Below are positions 25,288 to 36,400 of a stretch of DNA of 64,000 bases, one piece after another; the first letter of the stretch is position 1; every line of letters starts with the position of its first letter. The notes beneath the pieces were generated by a model. That model was not told the DNA's origin and searched no databases. It worked only from the letters and a program-made list of their open reading frames with translations. The DNA comes from Elusimicrobium simillimum. GTDB taxonomy: Bacteria > Elusimicrobiota > Elusimicrobia > Elusimicrobiales > Elusimicrobiaceae. The stretch spans positions 806,001 through 870,000 of the forward strand of contig NZ_JBEVVA010000003.1 of the NCBI RefSeq assembly GCF_049639735.1, given 5' to 3'. Both the position numbers and the translations under genes were made by a program.

Positions 25288-26022
25288 TTACTTTTTAGAA
25301 TACTTTCTTGCCGCTTCCAGGTCCGCCGCGGTGTCTATAGCCGGGCCGGCCTCTTTTATTATGATAGATTTGATAATCATGCCGTCTTCAAGCGCTCTTA
25401 ACTGTTCCAGGCGTTCCAGCGTTTCTAAATTGCTGGGGGGAAGACTGACAAAACGGTCCAACGCGGACCTTTTGTACCCGTAAATACCGCAGTGTATATA
25501 GTACGGCACCTTTTTGCTTTCTGCCGTTAATTCTCTTTTGTAAGGCACGGCGGAGCGGGAAAAATACAACGCTCTGTTATTTTTAGCCAGTACAGCTTTA
25601 ACGGCGTTTGGGTTGTTTATTTTTTCTTCGTCAAAAGTTGGGTAGCAGGCGGTGGAAATGTCGACAATCTCATTGCCTTTGAGAGCCTGGGCTACATTTT
25701 TAATAGTCATGGGGTCTACAAAAGGCTCGTCACCCTGCACGTTAATAATAAAAGCTTCTGTACGGTTTTTTATTGCTTCATAAATACGGTCTGTGCCGCT
25801 CTGGTGTTCAGCGCTGGTAAGCACGGCTTTGGCGCCGAATTTGGCGCACAGGTCTACTATAACCTGTGATTCCGTTGCAATCAGCACTTCGCCCGCTTGC
25901 GAGGCCACTGCCGCGCGCCACACATGTTCTATAATGGTTTTACCGTCTATTTCCTCAAGCAGTTTACCCTTTAAACGGGTGGACCCATAACGGGCCGGTA
26001 TTACTATTAAAGTGTCTTTCAT
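25288..26022 (-). CDS. kdsB: 3-deoxy-manno-octulosonate cytidylyltransferase
   Basis: Product of 244 residues, typical length. It activates Kdo with CTP to CMP-Kdo for lipid A core assembly in the cytoplasm. Motifs: VIPARYGSTRLKGKLL (nucleotide loop), QGDEPFVDP (metal/substrate site), and HCGIYGYKRSALDRF with LEQLRALEDG near the end. A palindromic repeat pair (26041-26193) lies in the 180 bases between its start and the rfaE1 stop. Confidence 0.96.
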   Translation of the reverse strand: MKDTLIVIPARYGSTRLKGKLLEEIDGKTIIEHVWRAAVASQAGEVLIATESQVIVDLCAKFGAKAVLTSAEHQSGTDRIYEAIKNRTEAFIINVQGDEPFVDPMTIKNVAQALKGNEIVDISTACYPTFDEEKINNPNAVKAVLAKNNRALYFSRSAVPYKRELTAESKKVPYYIHCGIYGYKRSALDRFVSLPPSNLETLERLEQLRALEDGMIIKSIIIKEAGPAIDTAADLEAARKYSKK

Positions 26023-26040
26023 ATCTTTTGCCTTTTTTTA

Positions 26041-26193
26041 TTTCCTCGCCCTTTTAGGGGAGAGGAAGTGAGCAAAGCGAGCAGGTGAGGGTGCTTATGT
26101 TTTTATAAAATTAGATATTTTACCTAGGTTATACGGCAAAATATTTGTGTAAATCACCCTCACCCTACCCTCTCCCCTAAGAGGGAGAGGAGA
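26041..26193. repeat. Dispersed palindromic repeat, inverted pair
   Basis: The left unit begins CCTCGCCCTTTTAGGGGAG and continues GAGCAAAGCGAGCAGGTGAG. The right unit is TCACCCTCACCC to CCTCTCCCCTAAGAGGGAG. The 22-base ends match in inverted orientation at 20 positions. About 60 AT-rich bases lie between. It fills the gap between rfaE1 and kdsB. Confidence 0.75.
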
Positions 26194-26201
26194 ACTACAA
26201 C

Positions 26202-27212
26202 TTACTTACAGGCTTTGCCTGCTAAAACTTGTTTAATTTCTTCAGGTGTCGCCGTTGCCGTGCCTACTTTGCCCACCACTATGCCTGCGGCGTAGTTGGC
26301 CAGTACGGCGGCTTCTTTAAATGTGGCTTTGACAGCCAGTGCCAGCGTAAATACAGAGATAACGGTATCGCCCGCGCCGGTAACGTCAAACACTTCCTGC
26401 GCCGTGGCGCGTACTGTGGAAATTTTGGTTTTGCCTTTTTCTTTTTCAAATAAACTCATGCCTTCGGCGCCTCTGGTTATGAGGATGGAGGCGGCGTCTA
26501 ATTTTTTAAGTATCTTTTCGCCAAGGTTTAATATCACTTCTTCGTCCGATACCTGCGGCACGCCCATGCCCTCAAAGGCTTCTTTGGTGTTTGGCGTCAT
26601 GCAGGTAATATTTTTGTATTTTAAAAAGTTTTCTATTTTAGGGTCCACGCATACAGGTATGTTGTGTTCGTTACAAATATCAATAATTGTTTTAATGTTA
26701 GAGTCTGAGAGCATGCCTTTGCCGTAGTCTGACAGTACAACGCCCTTGGCTGTTTTTGCTAAAAACCTAAAGTTCTCAATACAGCTTTTGCCGATGGCGG
26801 CCGGGATGGAGTTTTTACTTTCGCGGTCAAAGCGCACTATCTGCTGGTTCTCCGCTAACACTCTTATTTTTTGTGTTGTGGGGCGGGAAGTGTCTGACTC
26901 CATAAAGCTGGTATCCACGCCTTTGGAAAATAAAAAGTTGATAAGGTCCTCTCCGCTTCTGTCCTGGCCCACTACGGAAAGCAGCACAGGTTTAGCACCC
27001 AGCGCCGCCAGGTTAACGGCCACGTTGCCCGCGCCGCCGGCCACGTAATATTCTTTGTTTACGTTTACAACAGGCACCGGGGCCTCGGGGGAAATGCGTG
27101 TGACGGAACCTCTTATAAAGTGGTCTAGCATAACGTCGCCCACCACCACTACGGGCTGGTCTTTGAAATCGTTTAATATTTCTTCAAGTCTTTGTGTTTT
27201 TATGTTTTCCAT
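26202..27212 (-). CDS. rfaE1: D-glycero-beta-D-manno-heptose-7-phosphate kinase (RfaE domain I)
   Basis: Product of 336 residues, a PfkB-family sugar kinase matching the first domain of HldE; the adenylyltransferase domain is not attached. It phosphorylates heptose 7-phosphate at C1 in ADP-heptose synthesis. Motifs: VVGDVMLDHFIRG, ISPEAPVPVVNV, YYVAGGAGNVAVNLAALGAK and the catalytic FDVTGAGDTVISVF. GmhB, next step of the path, is two genes away in the same direction. Ribosome binding site not obvious; ten bases separate it from the DUF3108 gene. Confidence 0.95.
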   Translation of the reverse strand: MENIKTQRLEEILNDFKDQPVVVVGDVMLDHFIRGSVTRISPEAPVPVVNVNKEYYVAGGAGNVAVNLAALGAKPVLLSVVGQDRSGEDLINFLFSKGVDTSFMESDTSRPTTQKIRVLAENQQIVRFDRESKNSIPAAIGKSCIENFRFLAKTAKGVVLSDYGKGMLSDSNIKTIIDICNEHNIPVCVDPKIENFLKYKNITCMTPNTKEAFEGMGVPQVSDEEVILNLGEKILKKLDAASILITRGAEGMSLFEKEKGKTKISTVRATAQEVFDVTGAGDTVISVFTLALAVKATFKEAAVLANYAAGIVVGKVGTATATPEEIKQVLAGKACK

Positions 27213-27221
27213 AACATTGTC

Positions 27222-28313
27222 CTATTTTCTTAGTGAATATTTTTCAAGCGACGCGCTGACGTGGCCTATAAAAACTTCTGTCTCCATCTTAACGGGTATT
27301 TTGCGCTCGTCATCTGTCAGCCATACTTTAAGGCTTTTGCCTTTTTGCGTAAAAATGCCCTCGCCCCTAAACTGCGGCTCTACCACCACGCAGTCAAACG
27401 TGCCCGCAGGCACTTTAACGCGTTCTTTTTTTACAAATTTTACTATTAGGGGGTAAGTTTTTTCCCTATTAGCTACGTCAAATATAAAATCTTTGCCTTG
27501 GCTTAAATCCTGCGTGCGCACGTAAAAAAGCGATGTTAACATGTCCTGCACCGCGCCCGGCAGTTCGCCTGATAACGCCTCGGGGTCGCCTTTCTTTTTT
27601 AGAAAACCGGTGTATGTTTTGCCGGCGGTGTCAAAGGTTATCCACTCGTCACGCACGTAGCGGCCCTCGCGTATGCTTTGGGAGTAGCCGTAAGAATTGT
27701 AGTCTTTAACGCCTATCCAGGAATAGTTAATGTCGCGCACCTTAAAAACGCTGTCTATAACTTTGGCTGAGTTTGCCGTTGTTTTTATGCGGTACGCCGG
27801 GCCGTAGGAGGTTTGTGTAATGCCCTCCGCCTGTATATAGGCTGTGCCCGCGCGGATAAAAGTGTAGTGTATGCCAAACTGCATGTCTTCATAAGCCCAG
27901 GGGGCGGGGTAAGCTGCCTCGCCGTCTTTTATTATGGGGTTTTGCGCCCAAGGGTGCATGTAACGGCCGTCGGTAATGTGGGACTCTGAGATAGCGGGTT
28001 TTTGGGCTGTGGGCGGGGGTGTTTGCTCGGCCGCAGGCGCGGCAACGGGCACGGGTAACGGGGAAGAGGTCATAACCTCGGCCTCATTAACATAAACCTC
28101 ATCAGCTTCTTCTAAAATTACACTGCCGTCGGAAAGTTCTGTAATTACAGCTGACTCTATTAATATTTGGGTTTCTATTTTAGGTTCTGTTTGCGCTGAT
28201 ACTTCTGTTTTTTGGGGGAGAGGGGTGATGTCCTGCTGTTTACAGTTGTTACAACAGCAGCCGTTTACTATTAATATAGCTGGCAATAAAATTGCCATGG
28301 ACATTTGTTTCAT
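27222..28313 (-). CDS. DUF3108 lipoprotein
   Basis: Product of 363 residues. The type II signal peptide ends in LIVNGC, so the mature protein is anchored by a lipidated cysteine (followed by CCNNC). A flexible, Pro/Glu/Thr-rich linker (residues 25-120) leads to a DUF3108 domain (about 145-360). Typical strands are FGIHYTFIRAGTAYIQAEG and VVVEPQFRGEGIFTQKGKS, with LKVWLTDDERKIPVKME at the end. DUF3108 proteins are envelope beta-rich proteins of uncertain role. The ATG overlaps the gmhB stop as ATGA, placing it inside a heptose/lipid A operon and suggesting a role in LPS or the outer membrane. Confidence 0.85.
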   Translation of the reverse strand: MKQMSMAILLPAILIVNGCCCNNCKQQDITPLPQKTEVSAQTEPKIETQILIESAVITELSDGSVILEEADEVYVNEAEVMTSSPLPVPVAAPAAEQTPPPTAQKPAISESHITDGRYMHPWAQNPIIKDGEAAYPAPWAYEDMQFGIHYTFIRAGTAYIQAEGITQTSYGPAYRIKTTANSAKVIDSVFKVRDINYSWIGVKDYNSYGYSQSIREGRYVRDEWITFDTAGKTYTGFLKKKGDPEALSGELPGAVQDMLTSLFYVRTQDLSQGKDFIFDVANREKTYPLIVKFVKKERVKVPAGTFDCVVVEPQFRGEGIFTQKGKSLKVWLTDDERKIPVKMETEVFIGHVSASLEKYSLRK

Positions 28314-28852
28314 GAGACGCTCTTTATATATTTGGCGGCGCCAAGTAAGTTATTAGCTATTTTAGCAGATTTAAGCTCTTTTGCGTACTTTTTAATTTGC
28401 TTGGTGCCGTTTGCCGTCCTGACAAGCACGCTCTGCATACCCAGGTTAATACCAAAGTCAACATCAGACTTTTTGTCGCCTATCATAAAAGATTCGGCTG
28501 GGTTAATGTTGTATTTTTTAATAAGCTGTTGGCCTAATTTGGGGTTAGGCTTGCGGCAGTTACACGGGGCAGAGGGGGCGTGCGGGCAAAAAACTATTTC
28601 TTCAAATTTATATGGCTTAATTAATTTTGCCATGCGCTCATGCACTTTATGCACTTTGTCTTCGGTAAAATAACCGCGGCCTATGCCGGACTGGTTGGAT
28701 ACTATAAAAAGTTTGTAGCCGAGTTCTGTGAGCATTTTAAGCGCGGGCAAAGTGCTTTTATAAAGTTTAACATCGGCCGGGTCATGCAGGTAGTGCCCGG
28801 GGCGTTCCTGGATAACCGTGCCGTCACGGTCTAAAAAGACTGCTTTAACCAT
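28310..28852 (-). CDS. gmhB: D-glycero-D-manno-heptose 1,7-bisphosphate 7-phosphatase
   Basis: Product of 180 residues from ATG 28852, seven bases after GGAGG; the longer opening has no such site. A HAD-family phosphatase with VKAVFLDRDGTVI (nucleophile Asp), SNQSGIGRGYF, the zinc loop CPHAPSAPCNCRKP and MIGDKKSDVDFG. It removes the 7-phosphate before ADP-heptose is formed. It overlaps the acyltransferase gene upstream and the DUF3108 gene downstream. Confidence 0.95.
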   Translation of the reverse strand: MVKAVFLDRDGTVIQERPGHYLHDPADVKLYKSTLPALKMLTELGYKLFIVSNQSGIGRGYFTEDKVHKVHERMAKLIKPYKFEEIVFCPHAPSAPCNCRKPNPKLGQQLIKKYNINPAESFMIGDKKSDVDFGINLGMQSVLVRTANGTKQIKKYAKELKSAKIANNLLGAAKYIKSVS

Positions 28853-29771
28853 GTTTAGCCTCCTGCTCCGCCTTATACTCTGGGGCGTCATGCTCGCGTT
28901 TCCAGCGGTTGTGTGCCCACAGCCAGTCAGAGGGGTCTTCTTTTATCCAGTCTTCATAATATTTATTAAGCACGTCTATAAAATTTTCCACTTCCTGCTG
29001 TGAATATGTGGGCGCGGGGACGATAGGTTCTAAAAACTCAATTACAAATTTGCCGTCTTCTCTATAAAGTTTGGTTGGTATTACCACAATTTGCAGTTTT
29101 AGTGAGAGCAGCGGCGTAAGGGGGGAACAGGCGCAGTAGCGGCCAAAAAATTTGCGGAACACCGCGCTTTTATAAGAGCTTTGGTCAGACAAAATGCCAA
29201 GGTGTATGCCCTTTTTAAGGGTTTTTACCGCTTTAAAAAACGGGTCGTCTGAGTTAATTACCTGGCCGTCGTACATACAGCGCATGCGTTCAATTTCTTT
29301 GTCTATATAAGGGTTTTTAACGCCGGCGGCTATGACGGACTTTTTAACGCCCAAAGCGCTTACGCCGATGCCAAAAATTTCCCAGTTGCTAAAGTGGCCT
29401 GTGTGTATAATGGCGGCTTTGCCTTTAGCTTCTTGCTCTTTTAAATAATGAATGTTTTTAAATACTACTTTTTTAAGTAAATTTTCTTTTCTCATGGCGG
29501 CGCATTTTACAAACTCTGCGGCCAGGCGGCCCATGTTTTGCCATGAGGCGTAGCAAATGTCATATACTTCCTGTTCAGACTTCTCGGGAAAAGCTAGAGC
29601 GATGCTTTGCATATTTTTTCTAAAGCGTTTATCCATGACTTTGGCGGCTATAGCGCAGCCAAACATGCCAAGTTTAATAGCGGCGTTCCAGGGGAGGATG
29701 ATGAAAAGAGCTTTTAACGTCTTAAGCCCTAGGTAGGATGATAAAAAAGATATGCGTTTACCAAGTTTCAT
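28845..29771 (-). CDS. lpxL: Lipid A biosynthesis (lauroyl/myristoyl-type) acyltransferase
   Basis: Product of 308 residues from the ATG at 29771; a TTG at 29813 would add 14. It has an N-terminal membrane segment and the HX4E/D catalytic box in IHTGHFSNWEIFG, then GILSDQSSY and the C-terminal WLWAHNRWKRE signature of the LpxL/LpxM/HtrB family. It adds a secondary acyl chain to Kdo-lipid A at the inner membrane. First gene of the lpxL-gmhB-DUF3108-rfaE1 run. Leaderless-type start: TATAAT (minus strand, 29778-29783) ends six bases before the ATG. Confidence 0.93.
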   Translation of the reverse strand: MKLGKRISFLSSYLGLKTLKALFIILPWNAAIKLGMFGCAIAAKVMDKRFRKNMQSIALAFPEKSEQEVYDICYASWQNMGRLAAEFVKCAAMRKENLLKKVVFKNIHYLKEQEAKGKAAIIHTGHFSNWEIFGIGVSALGVKKSVIAAGVKNPYIDKEIERMRCMYDGQVINSDDPFFKAVKTLKKGIHLGILSDQSSYKSAVFRKFFGRYCACSPLTPLLSLKLQIVVIPTKLYREDGKFVIEFLEPIVPAPTYSQQEVENFIDVLNKYYEDWIKEDPSDWLWAHNRWKREHDAPEYKAEQEAKHG

Positions 29772-29900
29772 ATAAATATTATACAAAATACGCCGCCGCT
29801 CTTGCGTCGCCAAATCTTTGGGGCCTCTCGAAAGTGGGAGGGGGATAAAGCTGATGTATTTAGTAAAATATCTAGGTTGCTTAATATTAAGGAGATCTAC

Positions 29901-30410
29901 ATGAAAAAGACAATACTTGCCGCCATGCTTACGTTAACTGCAGTTACGTTAAGCGCGGCGGAAATGACCGGGTTTTGGCAGACTATAGACGATAAAACAA
30001 AACTGCCTAAATCTGTAGTAGCCGTATATGAAAACGACGGCAAATTATATGGCCGCATTATTATGACCTACCGGGAAGACGGTAAAACAATAAAAGAAAC
30101 CGTTGCCGCGCCCCAAACCAAGGCCGATAAAGTAAAAGGCGACCCGTACTTTTGCGGGCTGGACATGATATGGAACATGACCATAGACAAAAACGGCAAA
30201 GCCAAAGGCGGCAAAATATTAAACCCGCCCGAAGGTAAAATTTACAGTTCCGAAATGTGGCTGGATAACGGGGAACTTATAGTAAGAGGTAAAATAGGAC
30301 CCTTTGGCAGAAACCAAACCTGGAAACGCTTTGACAGTGCCGGTTTTCCGGCCGGGTTTAGCGTGCCTGACATAACTAAATTTACCCCGGTAATACCTGA
30401 AGTTAAATAA
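29901..30410 (+). CDS. DUF2147 exported protein
   Basis: Product of 169 residues from ATG 29901, behind AAGGAGATCTAC. Signal peptide (residues 1-20, ending TLSAAE). The mature part is the DUF2147 beta-barrel-like domain: MTGFWQTIDDKTKLPKSVVA, then LYGRIIM near residue 50, CGLDMIWNM, GGKILNPPEGKIYSSEM and GPFGRNQTWKR. A soluble periplasmic protein, lipocalin-like; a ligand is not known. Monocistronic, convergent with the macroglobulin gene. Confidence 0.88.
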   Translation: MKKTILAAMLTLTAVTLSAAEMTGFWQTIDDKTKLPKSVVAVYENDGKLYGRIIMTYREDGKTIKETVAAPQTKADKVKGDPYFCGLDMIWNMTIDKNGKAKGGKILNPPEGKIYSSEMWLDNGELIVRGKIGPFGRNQTWKRFDSAGFPAGFSVPDITKFTPVIPEVK

Positions 30411-30428
30411 AAAATCTTGTTGCAAATA

Positions 30429-30460
30429 AAAACACCCCGCCAGAATAAGCGGGGTGTTTT
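30429..30460. terminator. Bidirectional terminator
   Basis: AAAACACCCCGC / GCGGGGTGTTTT around an 8-base loop, with T-runs both ways between convergent genes. Confidence 0.85.
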
Positions 30461-30468
30461 TGTTAAAT

Positions 30469-33400
30469 TTACTTTTCAACCGTTATCACAAAGTTGTCTG
30501 AGTGCGCGGCAAACTCCGGCGCCATCATGCTTTGTATTTGTGCCGCGCCTACCTTATAGGTGCCGGGCAGCGTGGGGCGCAGTTTGTACTTAAGCACGTA
30601 AGTGCCGTGCGGCAGCCAATTGACAAAGAAGTTTGTCATAGAGTCTCTGGGTTCTTCGTACCTGGTAAGGTCGGTACCCCATTTCCAGCCGCTGGTAAGC
30701 GTCTCGGCCTCAAAGCCCGCCGGGCGCGCGTCTTTAATTAAAACGTACTCAAACTGTGAGCTTGTTTTAACCGTGAGGTGCACCTCTATCTCATCGCCCA
30801 CGTTTATTTTGTGGCCGTTGGCGACGTCAAAAAGTTTGTACACGTCACCCTCTTTTTTGCGTATGAAATATTTTCTGCTTACGTTAAGCAGGCCTGCCTC
30901 GGACTCTTCCACTTTGCCGTCTGTGGAGTATACCGCCGTAAGCGAGGCAAAGTCTACCGACGGGCCTGTTTTGTTAACATGCGCCGTGAGGTAGGTGTCG
31001 TTAGCTTCCAGGCCGGTTTTTACATACCTTAAAGGTTTTTCCACAAAGTCAAAGGGCTTAAATGTCTGCTTGTCAGAGACGGCGCTCCAGGTGACTTGGT
31101 AGGTGGCGTCCTCTTTAAACGCGCCGCGTTTTTGCATAACGTCAAGCAGTGTGTATACGGCGCTTGCCGTCGCTTTGGTGGACCTCCAGGACGTGCCTTT
31201 GCGGTTAAACATCATCCATTTAACCATGTCGTCAATGCGTTTATCTTCCGGCCTTAACTTAAGCAGCGTCTGCAGTGTGATAGCGTGCTTTTCAAGTGTG
31301 TCGCTGTACCATAACCAAGACCTTTCTTCAGGCGTAAAATACGCGCCTGTGGTTTCGTCTATAGTCATGATATCAAGCACGGCGTCAAGGTACTGGTCAG
31401 ACTTTTCTTTGTCGCCAAGCCTGTGGTAAATATTGGCGGCGTATATTTTGCCAAGCGGCGTCATAAACTGCCTGTACTGCGCGGCGTAGTCTACCCAGGT
31501 TTTGACATCTTTAAGTATTTGCTGCGTTTCTTTCCATTCTGACGGGAAAGAGGTAAGCACGTAAGCCGCGTACAAGCTGAGTACAACCTGATGCGTGCCG
31601 ACGTTGTCTGTATCTTTTATGACGTTTTGTATATCGTTATATACATAGGTCATTGCGCGCTTGGTCATTTTTTCAGGTATGGCTACGTCAAAGTTAGCCG
31701 CGTGTGAGAGTGAGTCTAACACGTAAAGTGTAATATAGGTGCTGCTTTTGCCGCCGTTAAACCACGGGAAACCGCCGTCTGAATTTTGGTAAGTTTCTAT
31801 ACGCTTAACGGTTTTCTTTTCCATAGAGTTTACAAGCTTAGGTTCAAAAAGGTCAATAATATTGCCGTACTCAACCTTTCTGCCCTCGGCCTCGTATAAC
31901 CACGGTGTTTCGGACAACATCATAAGGCGGCTTGGGTTATCATTATCCCACGGGGGGGTAATGGTGTCACGCTTAGGTATTTTGGCTACAGCTTTTTTAA
32001 GTTCCGGGTAGTTGTTATAGAACTTATTAATAATAGCCAGCGGCACGTATTTGGTGATTAAAGAATCCAGGTTCTCATACGGGTACTGCACCAGCATGGG
32101 CATGGAATTAAGCACCGGCAGTATAAGGTTAGGGTCAACCTGCAGGGCTATAGAGTCATAGCTTCTGGTTGGGTCAGGGTGTTTAAGCATGGCCAGTTCA
32201 AGCGTGTTGTCGCCCTGTTTAAGCGCGGTTACACGGGTGTCTGCCAGACGTTCGCGGCTGGGCAGTATGGGCAGCTCTTTATATTCGCCGTCTTTAAGAC
32301 TGCCTGATGTTGCCGTAGCGGTAATGCCAAGCGTTGTGGGCTGGGCTTTTATTTCCGTTTCCCAAATAGCAGTGGCTTGCGCGTTTGCCCTTACAAGCAC
32401 CGTCTTTTTTGCCTCGGTCAAACCAAGTTTATGTATGGCGGTGTCGCCGCCGTCTTTTACTATAAGCAGTACATCCACATTCTTATCCTGGTTTGTTTCA
32501 TTGCTTAAAATAGCCCTTATCTGCCCTTTGTCGCCCTCTCTAAAGAAGCGGGGCATTTCCAGGCGGACCATAAGGTCTTTTTTAGTTACCGTCTGCGCTT
32601 TGGCCGTGCCAAGTAAAGCGTTTTGCGTAAGCACAACGGCTGACATTTGCCATGAGGTAAGACGCTCAGGCATTTTAAATGTAATGTCCGCTTTGCCATT
32701 GGTAACCGCTGTCTGCGGGCCAAAGTAGGCTGTTTCAGACATGTCCGTTCTTACGGCACTGGCTTCGCCGCCTCTTTCTGCCGCTCCGGCAGCTGCGGTT
32801 GCAACCGCGCCGCCAAACGCCATTTCAGGTTCAGCAAGGTAAGCGTCATCATTTGCCGCTGATTCCTGTTTCATCATTCTGGCGGAGCTTTTTACTGAGG
32901 CTGTATTGCGTGCCATCATAGGCGCGGCCATATCCATAGAGGCAGTTTCCATTACCGCGCCGTACATTGGGTAAATATGGCGGTAGCCGTATTCCATTAC
33001 AAACACAGGCAGCGGTTTGGGCGATACGTATGGCGTGTGCGGCGTCTTTTTATTTGTAAAGTTAGCGTAGTATGTATTAAAGAACGATGACGCCGGGTTA
33101 TTGTAATTTGACATTTTTGGGTATAACGACTGCGTAGACAAGCCAGATGAATTGGTGGCGTAATAGTCTAAAGAGCGGTCATAAACTTTTACAAGGGCTT
33201 CGGCGTTAACCGCTTTGCCCTGATAGTCTTTGGCGCTAAGCGTAAGCTTAATGTTTTTACCCGGTTCAATGGATTCGGGCGCGGTTAACTTAACGTCAAG
33301 TTCTTTATCATTATGCGGTACATTAAGGTCCACCTTACCTGTATATGTTTTGTAATCGCTTACGCCAAACCATTGCAGTGTAAGGCCGTCTCTGTGCTGC

Positions 33401-36400
33401 GTGGTAACGGGTATTTGGTAAATAGCGGTACCCGCGCCAAGCGCAGTAGCCGTTAGCATAAAGTTGCCCTGCATTACATGGGCGTGTTTAGCCACTTTTA
33501 TAGCGTCTGTACCTATAAGCACCTTGGCTGTTTCGCCGGGGTAATAGGTGCTGCGCTCCGCTATGGTTACGGCGGGCAGTTGCAGCTGCGGGTTGGCGGA
33601 CGCTACAACAAGCAGTACCGTTTGCTCGGCAGGTGTTTTGCTGTCTTTTATTTTTATGCGGTACACGCCTTCTTTCATACCGGGCAATGTAACCTGCGTG
33701 GGTTTTGTTTTATTAAAAGCAACCGTAGCGTTGTGTACTTTTGCGGCGTCTTTTGTGTCCGCGAAAGCTTCTTCTAAAGATGACTTGGTTTTGTCGTACT
33801 CTTTGTTTAAAGAGTAGACTTCAACCGTGCCTGTGCCTTCGTAAACGCCCTCGTTAATGTCAACAAGGCTGAGGTCAAATTTATACTCCTGGTTTTCTGT
33901 GGCGAAGCCTGTGGGCATGTCTACCTTAAACATGTGTGAGTCTTTGGACGCAAGGTAGTTTTTGCTTGAGGTTATTGTGCGGCCGCCGTCGTCAAATACG
34001 TTTACCGTTACAATATAGCGTGAGGGTAAAGCGCGGACGGAGGGGTATTTGGACTGCTTTTCCACAGGTGTAAATGTGAACGAGAAGTTGCCGCTTGCGT
34101 CGCCGTTTGTTTTGCCTTGCAGCACTTCTTCCGTGCCTGAGTTCGGGTTCATCCAGCGGTACCACCACCAGAAGTAGGGTATATAATCCTGCCTTTGAAC
34201 TTTGTACTCAACTCTGGCGTTTTGTACGCCCGTGCCAAAATAATATTTTGCCTGGCCCTCCACTTTTACCGTACTGTTGTACTGCCAGGGAGCCTCGGCG
34301 TTTTTAAGCGATACTTCAAACTCCGGGCGTTTATATTCTTCTACCGAGAAGTTGATGTAACCGCTAGCTTCCCAGGCTTTGTCGTCAATAATAGCGTTAA
34401 TGCCGTAGTTGCCAAGCAGGCCTGTTTCCGGCGTTTTATATGTATAAACCGCGGAGCCGAAGTTGTTTAACTTAACCGTATGAGTGGCGACTGTTTTATA
34501 GTTAGCGTCGCGCACTTCTATTTTTACGGGGTAGGGGCGGGAGTATGTTCTCACGCCTCTTGGGGTGCGCTCTAAAGCGATAACTTTTATTTTAACTTCT
34601 TGCCCCGGGCGGTAAATAGCGCGGTCAGTTTCTATATAAATATTTATGGGGGACTGCTGGTAATGGCTAAAGTAATCTGAGTAATTTAACAGCGCGTAAG
34701 CGTCATTATATTTTACCAGCGGGCTTAAGTTGGCGTAAAGGTCATTATGTCTGCCAAGCTTAAAGGTTGAGCCTATGTTAGCAACACCGTCAGCGTCCGT
34801 ACGTTTGGAAGAGGATGTTGTTGTACTATTTGTTCTCAGGTAATAATTTACATCGGCGCCTTTTACAGGTTCGCCCGTAACGGGGTTTAAGGTGTAGAGT
34901 TTAAAGTAGTCCGCCTTATATGTTTGCGATGGTTTTTCAAAGTCAAAAATATATTTTTGCGGGTTATCCTGTATACCTTTTACAGATACCAGCATTACGT
35001 TTGTAATATTAACCACGCCCAACTTGATAGTGGAATTGGCAGGGTCAAAGGCGTTGTCTGTGGATACCGCCACAATATAAAACCCACGGTCACTAAGCTG
35101 CGGTACTTTAAGTTTAGCTTCTTTTAAAAAGCCGTACTTTTTGTCATACACAAAATCCTGCTCAAAAGAGAGGTAGGGCTGCTTGGCTAAAATAGCCGCC
35201 AGCTCGGCGTCTTTTTGGTATGTGTCTATGCCGGTGAGGTAGCCGTAGTTTTTGTCGCTTCTGTAGTTGGGGTTAAGTTTTTTAAGTTCGGCCTCGGTCG
35301 TTTTATATACACGGCCGTATACTGTGGGCACATTGCGCAGCGTAAGCGGCAGGTTGATGTCCTCAGGGTTGGGGGCGGCTTCTGTGCTGCCTATGTTAAG
35401 CACTTCGGCCGCTATGTTTTGCGCGGCTTGCGCGCAAAGCGAGCTGTAAGACTGTTTGTCTAATGTTGAACAATATGAGTAAACATCAAATGCCTGTTCG
35501 TATTCTTCAATACCGTTATAAATATTACCAGCGTTATGCGCTGCATAAGACTTGGCGTATGGCGTAAAATGTGACGTGCGCGAGAATGTGGCCGCTATAC
35601 GGGCAAAGAAAGAGGGCTTTTCTATAGTTTTAGCGTATTCCGCCCAAGAGGCTAATAAACCGGCGGCTTCTTTTTTTGCGGCGGCTTCGTCAGAGAAAGT
35701 AAAATAGCGGGGGTACTTTATGGGCAGCATTACCCTGTCCACACGCCAAAACTCTCTGGCGGATTCACGCAGGCTGTTGTTTCTAAATTGGTAAGATTCC
35801 TCATAAATATTGGCAAGGCGCACAATGTTCCAGTCTGTGGAGGCGGCCTGCTTATATTTATCGCCCATAATAGTTTCGGCCTTGAGGGGGACTATGTCTG
35901 ACTGGTTTACTTTGTCTAATATGTAAGATTCCAGGCGGGTAACCAGAAAGTCGTAGAGGGTGGGTATTCTTTCTGAGTCAATATCTTTTGTGTTTAAAAT
36001 TAAGCTTTCTTCTAAAATGTCGGCGTTGATAAGCTGGCTGCGGAGTGCCCAAAGGGCGTTATAGTCCTGCTCTATTTTCTCTTCCCACTGGGCTTTGGTA
36101 AGCTGGGTGCCGTCGGCATTTTCTTGCTCGTCCGTGCTCATGTAACGGCCGTAGGTTTTGGTAACTTCTGACGCTACGAAAGAGCGGTAGAGTAAAAATC
36201 TGGCTTTCCATATATTGTCTTCAGGCAGCGGGTAGGAATAAATTTTTTGTGCCGCGGTATCATATTTGGCAAGGGCTAAAAGCGTTTGCGCTTCTTTTAT
36301 ACGGGCGGCGAAAGCGGTTTCTTGGTCGGCCGCGTTAACCAGCGCTTCATACTTGGTTAAGGCTGTAGTGTAAAGGCCTTTGTCAAAATCACTATTGGCG